From Anaerolineales bacterium (GTDB lineage Bacteria; Chloroflexota; Anaerolineae; Promineifilales; Promineifilaceae), in contig JAGQGA010000399.1 of assembly GCA_020432595.1 (NCBI GenBank), positions 1-5,398 on the forward strand: a DNA stretch of 5,398 bases, read 5' to 3'. The notes beneath the pieces are model-generated. The model searched no databases. It saw nothing but the letters and a program-made list of their open reading frames with translations, and was not told the origin of the DNA. How positions within the stretch are numbered: position 1 is the stretch's first letter; each line of letters begins with the position of its first letter. Made by a program: the position numbers and the translations under genes. Shown here piece by piece: positions 1 to 5,398 of this stretch.

Positions 1-176
1 CCGCCACAGAAGCGGTCTATGTGGGCGACAACCCCATCGCCGACATCGAAGGGGCGCATAGTGTGGGTATGCCAGCGATTTTTCGGCCGTCGCCACACTG
101 GGCCACCTGCCCCACGGCCGATGCCACCTGCACCCATTTGGCCGACTTGGCCGACATTTTGGCCGGGCTATCGTAG
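1..176 (+). CDS. HAD-superfamily hydrolase, C-terminal fragment (5' end outside window)
   Basis: Reading from base 3, 57 codons run to a TAG at 174-176. The visible part carries VGDNPIADIEGAHSVGM, which matches HAD motif IV: the GD followed by a second D that binds Mg2+, then the usual GA...GM helix turn before the next strand (PAIF). The ending HLADLADILAGL resembles the final helix of phosphoglycolate-phosphatase-like or YjjG-like HADs. Family members are cytoplasmic phosphatases or dehalogenases using an aspartyl-phosphate intermediate; the nucleophile Asp and the cap domain that would set the substrate lie upstream of the window, so no specific substrate is called. The last residues and the stop overlap the left inverted repeat of the element at 174-316, so the original C-terminus may have been slightly altered. 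I am confident of the superfamily and not of the activity. Confidence 0.8.
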   Translation, partial: ATEAVYVGDNPIADIEGAHSVGMPAIFRPSPHWATCPTADATCTHLADLADILAGLS

Positions 177-191
177 GTTCTGTTGACTTTT
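174..191 (+). repeat. Left terminal inverted repeat
   Basis: TAGGTTCTGTTGACTTTT pairs with the right repeat at 299-316, differing at two positions (C/G at the 7th base, T/A at the 15th). Its first three bases are the TAG stop of the HAD gene. The TTGAC core looks like a -35 box, but no -10 hexamer follows at 16-18 nt. Confidence 0.65.
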
Positions 192-203
192 CAGAATTTG
201 AAC

Positions 204-230
204 CGCAAAGTACGCAAAGGGCGCAGAGGA
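204..230 (+). repeat. Array of three 9-nt units, + orientation
   Basis: Three adjacent 9-mers start at 204, 213 and 222: CGCAAAG followed by TA, CGCAAAG followed by GG, and CGCAGAG followed by GA. Consensus is CGCARAGNN. It mirrors the array at 250-276 on the other strand. Similar CGCAAAG-rich intergenic repeats are, from memory, common in several environmental phyla; I cannot confirm that here. Confidence 0.65.
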
Positions 231-249
231 AGAGGGGAAAACAAGGTAA

Positions 250-276
250 ATCTCCGCGATCTTCGCGCCCTCTGCA
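250..276 (-). repeat. Array of three 9-nt units, - orientation
   Basis: Read on the minus strand, three adjacent 9-mers occupy 276-268 (TGCAGAGGG), 267-259 (CGCGAAGAT) and 258-250 (CGCGGAGAT). They share the pattern YGCRRAGRK with the plus-strand array at 204-230, giving an inverted pair of 27-bp arrays separated by 19 nt. The arms pair imperfectly, so this is an interrupted stem. Confidence 0.6.
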
Positions 277-298
277 GTGAAATCTGCTTCTTTTTGCC

Positions 299-316
299 AA
301 ATGTCAACACAACCTA
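299..316 (-). repeat. Right terminal inverted repeat
   Basis: The minus strand reads TAGGTTGTGTTGACATTT, matching the left repeat at 16 of 18 positions. It ends 16 nt before the next start codon, directly upstream of that gene's ribosome binding site. Confidence 0.65.
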
Positions 317-323
317 ATAGAAC

Positions 324-328
324 GAGGT
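324..328 (+). promoter_or_regulatory. Ribosome binding site of the PHP/DUF3604-like gene
   Basis: GAGGT lies 4 nt before the ATG at 333, a rather short spacing. An in-frame TAG at 318-320, with no start codon between it and 333, fixes the start. The site lies just outside the right end of the inverted-repeat element. Confidence 0.6.
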
Positions 329-332
329 AAAG

Positions 333-2429
333 ATGGACAATTATGATCTAGGACAGGCAATTATTCAGCCAAACGAACCTTTTGTCGCGGGCGCGTTCAC
401 AACCATCCGGTTTACCTACACGTGCGGGCATCCTGTTGACAGCTCTGGGTATCTCAAGATTACCTTCCGCCAGGTGAGCGACATTGGGCGGCCGCAGTTT
501 GACAACCCGGCCGCGCCCAACTACTGCACGGTCTCGACAACAGGCAACTGCGTCATTGCCCCCCGTTGGGATCCCAAGGGCCATGTTCGCCCTTGGAGTT
601 CGGCTCTGTTTTTGCAGATTCAAGGGGGGTACCTCAACACAGGGGAGCAAATTATGGTGGTTTTTGGCGACACCGCTGATGGTTCACCGGGCTGGCGGAT
701 GCAGAGCAACTGTGTGGCAAGTTTTGAGTTCAAAACATTTGTTGACCCTATCGCCACCTACCAGTTCAAGGAACTACCTGTCTCCCCCTCGCAGCGGGTG
801 ATTCCCGGTGAGCCGGTGCGGGCTGTTTGCCTGGCACCGTCACAACACCTAATCAACCAGCCGTTTAGCTATCATCTCAAATTGGAAGATCGGTGGGGGA
901 ACCCGACAAAGCTGCCGCAAAAGCTCAACCATCCCGGTTTTGGGGTGGAAGGGGTGCGGCGGCTTGTGGTGACAGATGAGGGGACGGGATTAACGGCCGT
1001 TAGTAACCCCATCCACATCCACGCCACGCCGCCCCCCCACCAGCCGTTTTGGGCCGACTTCCACGGTCAATCGGGCGAAACCGTGGGCGAAGGCACCATT
1101 GACCATTATTTTACCTTTGCCCGGGATTATGCCCTGCTGGATATTGCCGCCCATCAGGGCAACGATTTTCAAATCACCGATGCATTTTGGCACAAGATCG
1201 ACCAAATCGCGCACGATTTTTACCAACCCGGTCGCTTTGTCACCTTCCCCGGCTATGAATGGAGCGGCAACACCCCCCTGGGCGGCGACCGCAACGTGTT
1301 TTTTGCCTTTGAAGGGGGCGAAATGAGCCGCAGTTCCACGGAATTGGTGCCAGGAGACACCATTTATCCAAACTCGCCGACGGTTGCTGACCTGTACCGT
1401 CACCTAGCCAAACAGCAAAACCCTAAACCGTTTATGTTTGCCCATGTGGGCGGGCGCTATGCCGACATCAGCGTACACGACCCAGATTTAGAGTTGGCCG
1501 TCGAAGTCCATTCCGCTTGGGGAACGTTTGAATGGATGCTCGAAGAAGCGTTTAAACGGGGGTACCGCGTCGGGATTTGCGCCAATTCAGATGGTCACAA
1601 GGGGCGACCGGGGGCATCCTACCCCGGCGCAGGCAAGTTTGGCTCTTACGGCGGGCTGACCTGCGTCCTGGCGGCGGCGCTGGATCGGGAAAGCATTCTG
1701 CAAGCACTGTATGCACGCCGCTTTTACGCCACCACCGGCAACCGCCTGTTGGTTGACCTACAGGTGCAAATTGGCGACAGCACCTTGATGATGGGTGAGT
1801 GTGCCGAGCTAAAACATGAAACCCCGCATTTACGGGGGCGTATTTCTGGTTCTGCCCCCATTGAACGGGTTGAAGTGCGTAACGGGATGGCGGTCATCGC
1901 CCAGCAGCGACCTTATGGCGCAGCCGATTTGGGGCGGCGGATCAAGATTATTTGGCGCGGGGCGCAGGAACGGGGGCGGGATCGGCTGGTGCGGTGGAAC
2001 GGCCGTTTACACCTCCAAAACAATGCCATCACCGCCGCCACGCCGCTCAACTTTTGGAACGCCGACCACCCGCTGGAGCGGCCCGATGACCAACATTTGG
2101 CGTGGCAATCTGTCACCACCGGTGGCACGGCTGGGGTCATTCTCACCTTAGCCAAAGCGGACGCGGGCACCCTTCACATTCAAACGCTTCAAGGCAACAT
2201 TGAGGTGGACATTGCCGCTATTGGCCTGGAACCACAAATTTGGCAATTTGGTGGCCTGCAAAAAGAACTGCTTGTGTACCGCCTGCCCGATAGCCAACTC
2301 ACCGCCGATTTTTCCTTCAGCTTGCCCCTTGCGGAACTCCACACAGGCGACAACCCCATTTACATCCACGTTGTGCAGGAAGATGAACATCGCGCCTGGA
2401 CAAGCCCGGTCTATTTACGGTTAACCTGA
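333..2429 (+). CDS. PHP/DUF3604-like putative metal-dependent hydrolase, 698 aa
   Basis: Visible motifs, in order: an N-terminal beta-rich region (about 1-235) ending TGLTAVSNPI (218-227), then a PHP/amidohydrolase-like core: FWADFHGQS (239-247, His244), HQGND (274-278), GYEWSG (307-312), HVGGRYA (371-377), EVHSAWGTFEW (391-401) and NSDGHKGRPGASYPG (418-432), followed by RRFYATTGNR (462-471). A C-terminal beta-sandwich-like part (about 475-698) completes it. The ordered His/Glu/Asp residues (His244, His274, Glu309, His371, Glu391, His393, Asp420, His422) look like a multi-metal site. The core resembles DUF3604-type proteins, whose substrates are unknown; phosphoesterase or other hydrolase chemistry is inferred from the fold. 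The N-terminus is polar with no signal peptide or membrane segment, so it is probably cytoplasmic. The next gene begins 29 nt downstream in the same direction, suggesting co-transcription. The family call is moderately sure, the function unknown. Confidence 0.7.
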   Translation: MDNYDLGQAIIQPNEPFVAGAFTTIRFTYTCGHPVDSSGYLKITFRQVSDIGRPQFDNPAAPNYCTVSTTGNCVIAPRWDPKGHVRPWSSALFLQIQGGYLNTGEQIMVVFGDTADGSPGWRMQSNCVASFEFKTFVDPIATYQFKELPVSPSQRVIPGEPVRAVCLAPSQHLINQPFSYHLKLEDRWGNPTKLPQKLNHPGFGVEGVRRLVVTDEGTGLTAVSNPIHIHATPPPHQPFWADFHGQSGETVGEGTIDHYFTFARDYALLDIAAHQGNDFQITDAFWHKIDQIAHDFYQPGRFVTFPGYEWSGNTPLGGDRNVFFAFEGGEMSRSSTELVPGDTIYPNSPTVADLYRHLAKQQNPKPFMFAHVGGRYADISVHDPDLELAVEVHSAWGTFEWMLEEAFKRGYRVGICANSDGHKGRPGASYPGAGKFGSYGGLTCVLAAALDRESILQALYARRFYATTGNRLLVDLQVQIGDSTLMMGECAELKHETPHLRGRISGSAPIERVEVRNGMAVIAQQRPYGAADLGRRIKIIWRGAQERGRDRLVRWNGRLHLQNNAITAATPLNFWNADHPLERPDDQHLAWQSVTTGGTAGVILTLAKADAGTLHIQTLQGNIEVDIAAIGLEPQIWQFGGLQKELLVYRLPDSQLTADFSFSLPLAELHTGDNPIYIHVVQEDEHRAWTSPVYLRLT
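991..1002. repeat. Iterated palindrome AACGGCCGTT, copy 1
   Basis: The 10-mer at 992-1001 extends to the 12-bp perfect palindrome TAACGGCCGTTA. It lies in the PHP/DUF3604-like gene and reads as Thr-Ala-Val (ACG GCC GTT). Confidence 0.7.
1998..2007. repeat. Iterated palindrome AACGGCCGTT, copy 2
   Basis: Perfect 10-mer in the PHP/DUF3604-like gene, in a different codon phase from copy 1: AAC GGC CGT, Asn-Gly-Arg. Confidence 0.7.
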
Positions 2430-2458
2430 GACTTTGCAGATTAACCCCCAAGAGTTAA

Positions 2459-3679
2459 ATGACATACAGTGAATTTGATACCCAATTTTTCCGGCTGACG
2501 CTGGAGCTTGATAAGCATATTGATGGCTATATTGATGCCTACGGAGGGCCGGCCGACCTGAAAACGGCCGTTTCTGCCGCTCCCAAACGTCCCCCCGCCA
2601 AACTGCGCGACGACGCTGATCAGCTAGAAGTGCTGCTGCCGCAAGATGACCCGGCACGGTTGGCGTATTTAACGGCCGTTCTCCGTGCCATGCGCTGCTC
2701 CATCCAAATTATTGCCGGGGAAAAAGTGGCCTATCTGGACGAAGTGGCGCAAATCTACGACATTGCCCCCGCGATGGTGGACGAAAGCGAATTTGAGCGG
2801 GAACACAAGGAACTCGACCTGCTGCTGCCCGGTCGGGGCACCATCCCCGAACGGATGGAAGCCCGCCGCCAGCGGTACAATTTGCCCACCGACAAGGTGC
2901 TGCCGCTGCTGGAGCTGACTCGCAATGAAACGCGCCGGCGCACCGTTGCCTATCTGCAAAATCAGTTTGGCAGCCGCTACACGCTGCCGGAAAATGAGGA
3001 TGTTGAAGTCACGCTAACGAGCGACCAGCCGTGGGGGGCCTATAACTGGTATAAGGGAAACGGCCGTTCGCACATCGAATTCAACACCGACATCCCCGTT
3101 TCCGCCCTCAACGTTCTCGGCACCTTTGCCCACGAAGGGTACCCCGGCCACCACACCGAAGGGGCACTCAAGGAAAAATATCTGCTGCGCCAACGCGGCT
3201 ATGCCGAGCAAGCCGTTGCCCTGCTCCATTCCCCCAGTGCCGTCATTGCCGAGGGCATTGCAACAACGGCCGTTGACATCATCTTCCCCAACGACACCCA
3301 ATACGACTGGCTGGTGGAGGTGCTGCTGCCCGCCGCAGGCATGAAAACCGAAGAAACGGCCGACGATATGCGGCGGCTGGCGGCGGCACACAAATACGGC
3401 CGTCATGTCTCCGGCAACGCCGCCATTCTTTACCACACCGGCCAGCTCACCGCCGATCAAGCCGTGGCATACATTCAAACCTATGGGTTGTCCGCCCGCC
3501 CCCGCGCCGTGCAAAGCTTCCGCTTCCTCACTCATCCCCTCTTCCGCAGCTACACCTTCACCTACACCCAGGGTCGCGCCCTGCTGCTGCAAGCAGCGGC
3601 CAAGCACAATAATTTACCGGAACTTTTCGGCCGTTTACTCACCGAGCAAATTTTGCCATCACAGCTTGCCACCCCGTAA
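2459..3679 (+). CDS. DUF885-like putative metallopeptidase, 406 aa
   Basis: The diagnostic feature is THE-like helix GTFAHEGYPGHH (221-232): HExxPGHH is the signature of DUF885 proteins, where His and Glu residues are thought to hold a catalytic metal. A second helix with SPSAVIAEGIAT (258-269) supplies a candidate third ligand, Glu265, as in zincin folds with the Glu downstream of the His motif. Residues 205-213 (HIEFNTDIP) fit the edge strand before the active helix, and 364-376 (Ser-Tyr-Thr...Gly-Arg-Ala-Leu-Leu) the conserved C-terminal helix. At 406 aa it is shorter than many DUF885 proteins (commonly about 550-600 aa) and has no signal peptide, so it is probably cytoplasmic. A TAA immediately before the ATG (2456-2458) fixes the start; AGAG at 2451-2454 is a weak ribosome site. 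It probably forms an operon with the gene 29 nt upstream. Peptidase activity is inferred from the motif only. Confidence 0.75.
   Translation: MTYSEFDTQFFRLTLELDKHIDGYIDAYGGPADLKTAVSAAPKRPPAKLRDDADQLEVLLPQDDPARLAYLTAVLRAMRCSIQIIAGEKVAYLDEVAQIYDIAPAMVDESEFEREHKELDLLLPGRGTIPERMEARRQRYNLPTDKVLPLLELTRNETRRRTVAYLQNQFGSRYTLPENEDVEVTLTSDQPWGAYNWYKGNGRSHIEFNTDIPVSALNVLGTFAHEGYPGHHTEGALKEKYLLRQRGYAEQAVALLHSPSAVIAEGIATTAVDIIFPNDTQYDWLVEVLLPAAGMKTEETADDMRRLAAAHKYGRHVSGNAAILYHTGQLTADQAVAYIQTYGLSARPRAVQSFRFLTHPLFRSYTFTYTQGRALLLQAAAKHNNLPELFGRLLTEQILPSQLATP
2562..2573. repeat. Iterated palindrome AACGGCCGTT, copy 3
   Basis: The 10-mer at 2563-2572 extends to the 12-bp perfect palindrome AAACGGCCGTTT. It lies in the DUF885-like gene, read as Thr-Ala-Val. 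Confidence 0.7.
2671..2680. repeat. Iterated palindrome AACGGCCGTT, copy 4
   Basis: Perfect 10-mer in the DUF885-like gene, read as Thr-Ala-Val, 108 nt after copy 3. Confidence 0.7.
3059..3068. repeat. Iterated palindrome AACGGCCGTT, copy 5
   Basis: Perfect 10-mer in the DUF885-like gene, read as Asn-Gly-Arg (AAC GGC CGT), so the same gene carries it in two codon phases. Confidence 0.7.
3264..3275. repeat. Iterated palindrome AACGGCCGTT, copy 6
   Basis: The 10-mer at 3265-3274 extends to the 12-bp perfect palindrome CAACGGCCGTTG. It lies in the DUF885-like gene just after the AEGIA motif, read as Thr-Ala-Val. Confidence 0.7.
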
Positions 3680-3716
3680 CGGAAATGCCCGATACAACAA
3701 CGCTTCAACGCAAACG

Positions 3717-3725
3717 TGGTAAAAT
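3717..3725 (+). promoter_or_regulatory. Possible extended -10 promoter for the kinase gene
   Basis: TGGTAAAAT fits the extended -10 pattern TGnTATAAT with one mismatch, and lies 64 nt before the kinase start. No good -35 box is present at 17 nt, which extended -10 promoters can tolerate. Transcription would begin near 3732 and the leader would contain the palindrome at 3747-3767. This is a pattern match only. Confidence 0.3.
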
Positions 3726-3746
3726 GCCACAAACACGGTCTGTCTA

Positions 3747-3767
3747 CTGGCGGCACAGGTGCCCCAG
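3747..3767. other. GC-rich palindrome in the spacer before the kinase gene
   Basis: CTGG (3747-3750) pairs with CCAG (3764-3767) and GGCAC (3752-3756) pairs with GTGCC (3759-3763), with one bulged C at 3751 and AG at the centre. The nine base pairs make it the strongest structure in the 110-nt spacer 3680-3789. It could terminate transcription of the upstream genes, but no T-run follows; an operator or a 5'-leader hairpin for the kinase gene is equally possible. Apart from this and the possible -10 box, I see nothing else in the spacer. Confidence 0.4.
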
Positions 3768-3789
3768 CAAATAAGTATAAGAAAAACAG

Positions 3790-5398
3790 ATGAACAGATG
3801 GTCTGGTCAACAAATTGGTAAATATGAGATAAAAGAGCTTCTTGGTCGGGGTGGTACGGGCGAAGTTTACAAAGCCTATCATCCGGCTTTAGCGCGTGAT
3901 GTCGCCATTAAAACCATCCACACCTTTAGCGATGACCCCAAAGCCATTGCCCGCTTCCGCCGCGAAGCCCAAATCATCGCCGCCCTGCGCCACCCCAATA
4001 TTGTTCAAGTCCACGACTTCGACATCGCCGACGGCACCTTCTTCATGGTCATGGAACACGTCGCCGGGCAATCGCTGCAAAGCTACCTCAAACCCATCCA
4101 TGCTCGTGGCGAAACCCTGCCGTTGGCCGAAGCCCTTACCTTGTTCCAAACCATCTGCCGCGCCGTCATCTACGCCCACAACCAGGGCGTGGTTCATGCC
4201 GACCTCAAACCGGCCAACGTCCTGCTCAACAGCAGCAACCAGCCCATTTTGGTAGACTTTGGCCTCTCGCGGCTGGCCGGCCATGAAAGCATCACCCATT
4301 CCAACGCCCTCACCGGCACCCCCGCCTACATGTCGCCAGAGCAGTGCAAAAGCCAGGGCAGCGATGAACGCAGCGACATCTACTCGCTGGGCGTGATGCT
4401 GTTTGAAATGGTGACAGGGACGCTCCCCTTTACCGGCGACTCCATTGTTGCCATCATCCTTAAACACATTGACGAGCCGCCCCCCTTCCCCCGCACCTTC
4501 AAGCCCGACTTGCCCTTTGAGTTGGAAGATGTCATCCTGCAGACCCTAGAAAAAGAGCCATCGCGCCGCTTCCAAACCGTTAGCGACCTGCTGGAAGCGT
4601 TGGACAAGGTCATTGTGCCGCTGGGCGGGCTGCCATCAGCACTGTTTGACCAAAATGAACCGCTGCCCGAAGATGCCCAGCCGTGCTATCGTGGGTTGCA
4701 GCCGTTTGAAGAGGAACACGCCGCCTATTATTTTGGACGTGAGACGCTGGTACGGCAGCTTTTGCAGCGGATGGAAGGGATGGTGCAAGGTGTCACGGAT
4801 GGCACCAATGCCCCCGGCCGTTTTTTGGCAGTGCTGGGGGCATCGGGTTCGGGCAAATCATCGCTGATTCGCGCCGGACTAATTCCACAGCTAAGGGCAG
4901 GAGCCATTGCCAACAGCGAGACGTGGCAAATTCGGCTGCTGAAACCGGGCCAACGGCCGTTAATCACCCTCACCAACACCCTCCACACCCTCGTTGCCGA
5001 CAAAGTCCTCACCGCCAGCGGGCTGGCCGAACAAGTGCAGCGCGACGGGCGAGGCCTCAACCGCGTTTTTAGCGAAACCCATCCCAACCAAAAGCTGCTC
5101 TTGGTAGTCGATCAATTTGAAGAAGTCTTCACCCTATGCGGCGATGAAAACGAGCGGCGACTCTTTATCGAAAACCTGCTCTACGCCGCCGCCGTTAGCA
5201 ACGGCCCCATCTTTGTGCTGCTCACCATGCGTGCCGACTTTTACCACCGCTGCGCCGCCCACCGCGACCTCGCCCACCGCATTGCCAGCCAGCAAATGCT
5301 GGTGGGCAGCATGTCGCCGGCCGAACTGCGCCAGGCCATTGTCCAGCCCACCCAGCACGCCGGGCTTAAGCTGGAGCCGGGGCTGGTGGATACCATCC
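3790..5398 (+). CDS. Hanks-type Ser/Thr protein kinase fused to nSTAND1 NTPase (3' end outside window)
   Basis: The frame stays open for 536 codons to the window edge. Kinase domain, about residues 11-275: glycine loop GRGGTG (19-24), VAIK Lys41, helix-C Glu59, catalytic HADLKPAN (136-143, Asp138, Asn143), DFG (156-158), activation-segment GTPAYMSPEQ (176-185), RSDIYSLG (194-201), ending KEPSRRFQTVSDLLEAL. All catalytic residues are present, but Ala137 replaces the Arg of HRD, making it a non-RD kinase. After a linker containing FEEEHAAYYFGRE, an nSTAND1-type NTPase follows: Walker A GASGSGKSS (350-358), Walker B LLVVDQFEEVF (436-446) and LTMRADFYHRCA (478-489). Proteins of this kind usually continue into WD40 or other repeats that sense a ligand; that part is not seen. 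No membrane segment is visible so far. In-frame TAA at 3778-3780 restricts the start; ATG 3790 puts the kinase fold at residue 11. No clear Shine-Dalgarno. Likely an ATP-switched signalling or defence protein; role unproven. Confidence 0.92.
   Translation, partial: MNRWSGQQIGKYEIKELLGRGGTGEVYKAYHPALARDVAIKTIHTFSDDPKAIARFRREAQIIAALRHPNIVQVHDFDIADGTFFMVMEHVAGQSLQSYLKPIHARGETLPLAEALTLFQTICRAVIYAHNQGVVHADLKPANVLLNSSNQPILVDFGLSRLAGHESITHSNALTGTPAYMSPEQCKSQGSDERSDIYSLGVMLFEMVTGTLPFTGDSIVAIILKHIDEPPPFPRTFKPDLPFELEDVILQTLEKEPSRRFQTVSDLLEALDKVIVPLGGLPSALFDQNEPLPEDAQPCYRGLQPFEEEHAAYYFGRETLVRQLLQRMEGMVQGVTDGTNAPGRFLAVLGASGSGKSSLIRAGLIPQLRAGAIANSETWQIRLLKPGQRPLITLTNTLHTLVADKVLTASGLAEQVQRDGRGLNRVFSETHPNQKLLLVVDQFEEVFTLCGDENERRLFIENLLYAAAVSNGPIFVLLTMRADFYHRCAAHRDLAHRIASQQMLVGSMSPAELRQAIVQPTQHAGLKLEPGLVDTI
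4952..4961. repeat. Iterated palindrome AACGGCCGTT, copy 7
   Basis: Perfect 10-mer in the kinase-nSTAND1 gene, in the third codon phase: CGG CCG TTA, Arg-Pro-Leu. Confidence 0.7.

Larger units (their letters stand above)
174..316. mobile_element. MITE-like 143-bp inverted-repeat element
   Basis: Seen directly: 18-bp imperfect terminal inverted repeats (consensus TAGGTTSTGTTGACWTTT, 16 of 18 positions matching) bound a non-coding segment with two inverted arrays of 9-nt units and a short A-rich centre near 231-249. The halves are close to symmetric, so the single strand could fold into a long hairpin. There is no ORF for a transposase. Short size, terminal repeats and internal palindromy are what is known of MITEs and of REP/BIME-type intergenic repeats. 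It occupies nearly all the space between the HAD gene and the next start codon, so any terminator or promoter between these genes must lie in or against it. TA occurs close outside both ends (TATCG on the left, ATAG on the right), but no convincing target duplication is visible. Mobility is inferred; an ordinary bidirectional terminator/attenuator is the alternative. Confidence 0.6.

Noticed and set aside
184..212. TTGACT as a -35 promoter box in the left terminal repeat
   Set aside because: No -10-like hexamer follows at 16-18 nt (AAAGTA at 207-212 is poor), and the same TTGAC core appears inverted in the right repeat, so it is explained by the repeat.
204..276. CRISPR-like array
   Set aside because: The repeated units are 9 nt, adjacent, without spacers, and occur as an inverted pair; this is an intergenic repeat element.
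488..495. GCGGCCGC octamer
   Set aside because: It shares the CGGCCG core but not the A/T flanks of the iterated decamer; a single copy is unremarkable at this GC content.
990..1403. 137-codon minus-strand frame opposite the PHP/DUF3604-like core
   Set aside because: It overlaps conserved motifs of the real gene and has no convincing motif of its own.
3014..3607. 197-codon open frame on the minus strand
   Set aside because: It lies wholly opposite the DUF885-like gene, whose motifs are intact; its Gly/Val-rich translation shows no recognisable domain and is typical of the antisense of GC-rich coding DNA.
3716..3729. GTGG...CCAC as a terminator stem
   Set aside because: Only four Watson-Crick pairs and no following T-run; too weak to call.
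3889..4467. 192-codon open frame on the minus strand
   Set aside because: It is antisense to the kinase domain, which has all catalytic motifs; the translation is low-complexity Gly/Val/Asp-rich without a domain.

Overview
The window reads as a bacterial chromosome segment with every gene on the + strand: the 3' end of a HAD-type phosphatase gene, a 143-bp MITE-like inverted-repeat element, two complete genes for putative metal-dependent hydrolases, and the 5' part of a large protein kinase-STAND NTPase gene that runs off the right edge. The organism is most likely an environmental filamentous-type bacterium, with Chloroflexota (Anaerolineae/Caldilineae-like) my best guess. This rests on the fairly GC-rich, C-biased coding style, the Hanks-kinase/nSTAND1 fusion, the CGCAAAG-type intergenic repeat and the mix of protein families. 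It is inference; no marker gene is present.

Layout. Positions 1-176 encode the last 57 residues of a HAD-superfamily hydrolase. Positions 174-316 form a nearly symmetric element with 18-bp terminal inverted repeats (16/18 identical) enclosing two inverted arrays of three 9-nt units each; its left end supplies the HAD stop codon, and it fills nearly the whole intergenic region. Positions 333-2429 encode a 698-aa cytoplasmic PHP/DUF3604-like protein rich in His/Asp/Glu metal-ligand-type motifs. After only 29 nt, positions 2459-3679 encode a 406-aa DUF885-like putative metallopeptidase with an HExxPGHH motif; these two genes probably share a transcript. A 110-nt spacer (3680-3789) holds a possible extended -10 promoter and a strong GC palindrome. 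From 3790 to the window end an open frame of 536 codons encodes an intact but non-RD Hanks-type Ser/Thr kinase domain fused to an nSTAND1 P-loop NTPase, truncated by the window edge.

The most unusual signal is not a gene. The perfect 10-bp palindrome AACGGCCGTT occurs seven times in 5.4 kb, always inside coding sequence and in all three codon phases, where about 0.005 occurrences would be expected at equal base frequencies. This looks like a highly iterated palindrome, analogous to HIP1 of cyanobacteria but with a different sequence. No pathway ties the genes together: the two hydrolases may act on related unknown substrates, while the kinase-STAND protein is a likely signalling or conflict-system switch with its own promoter.
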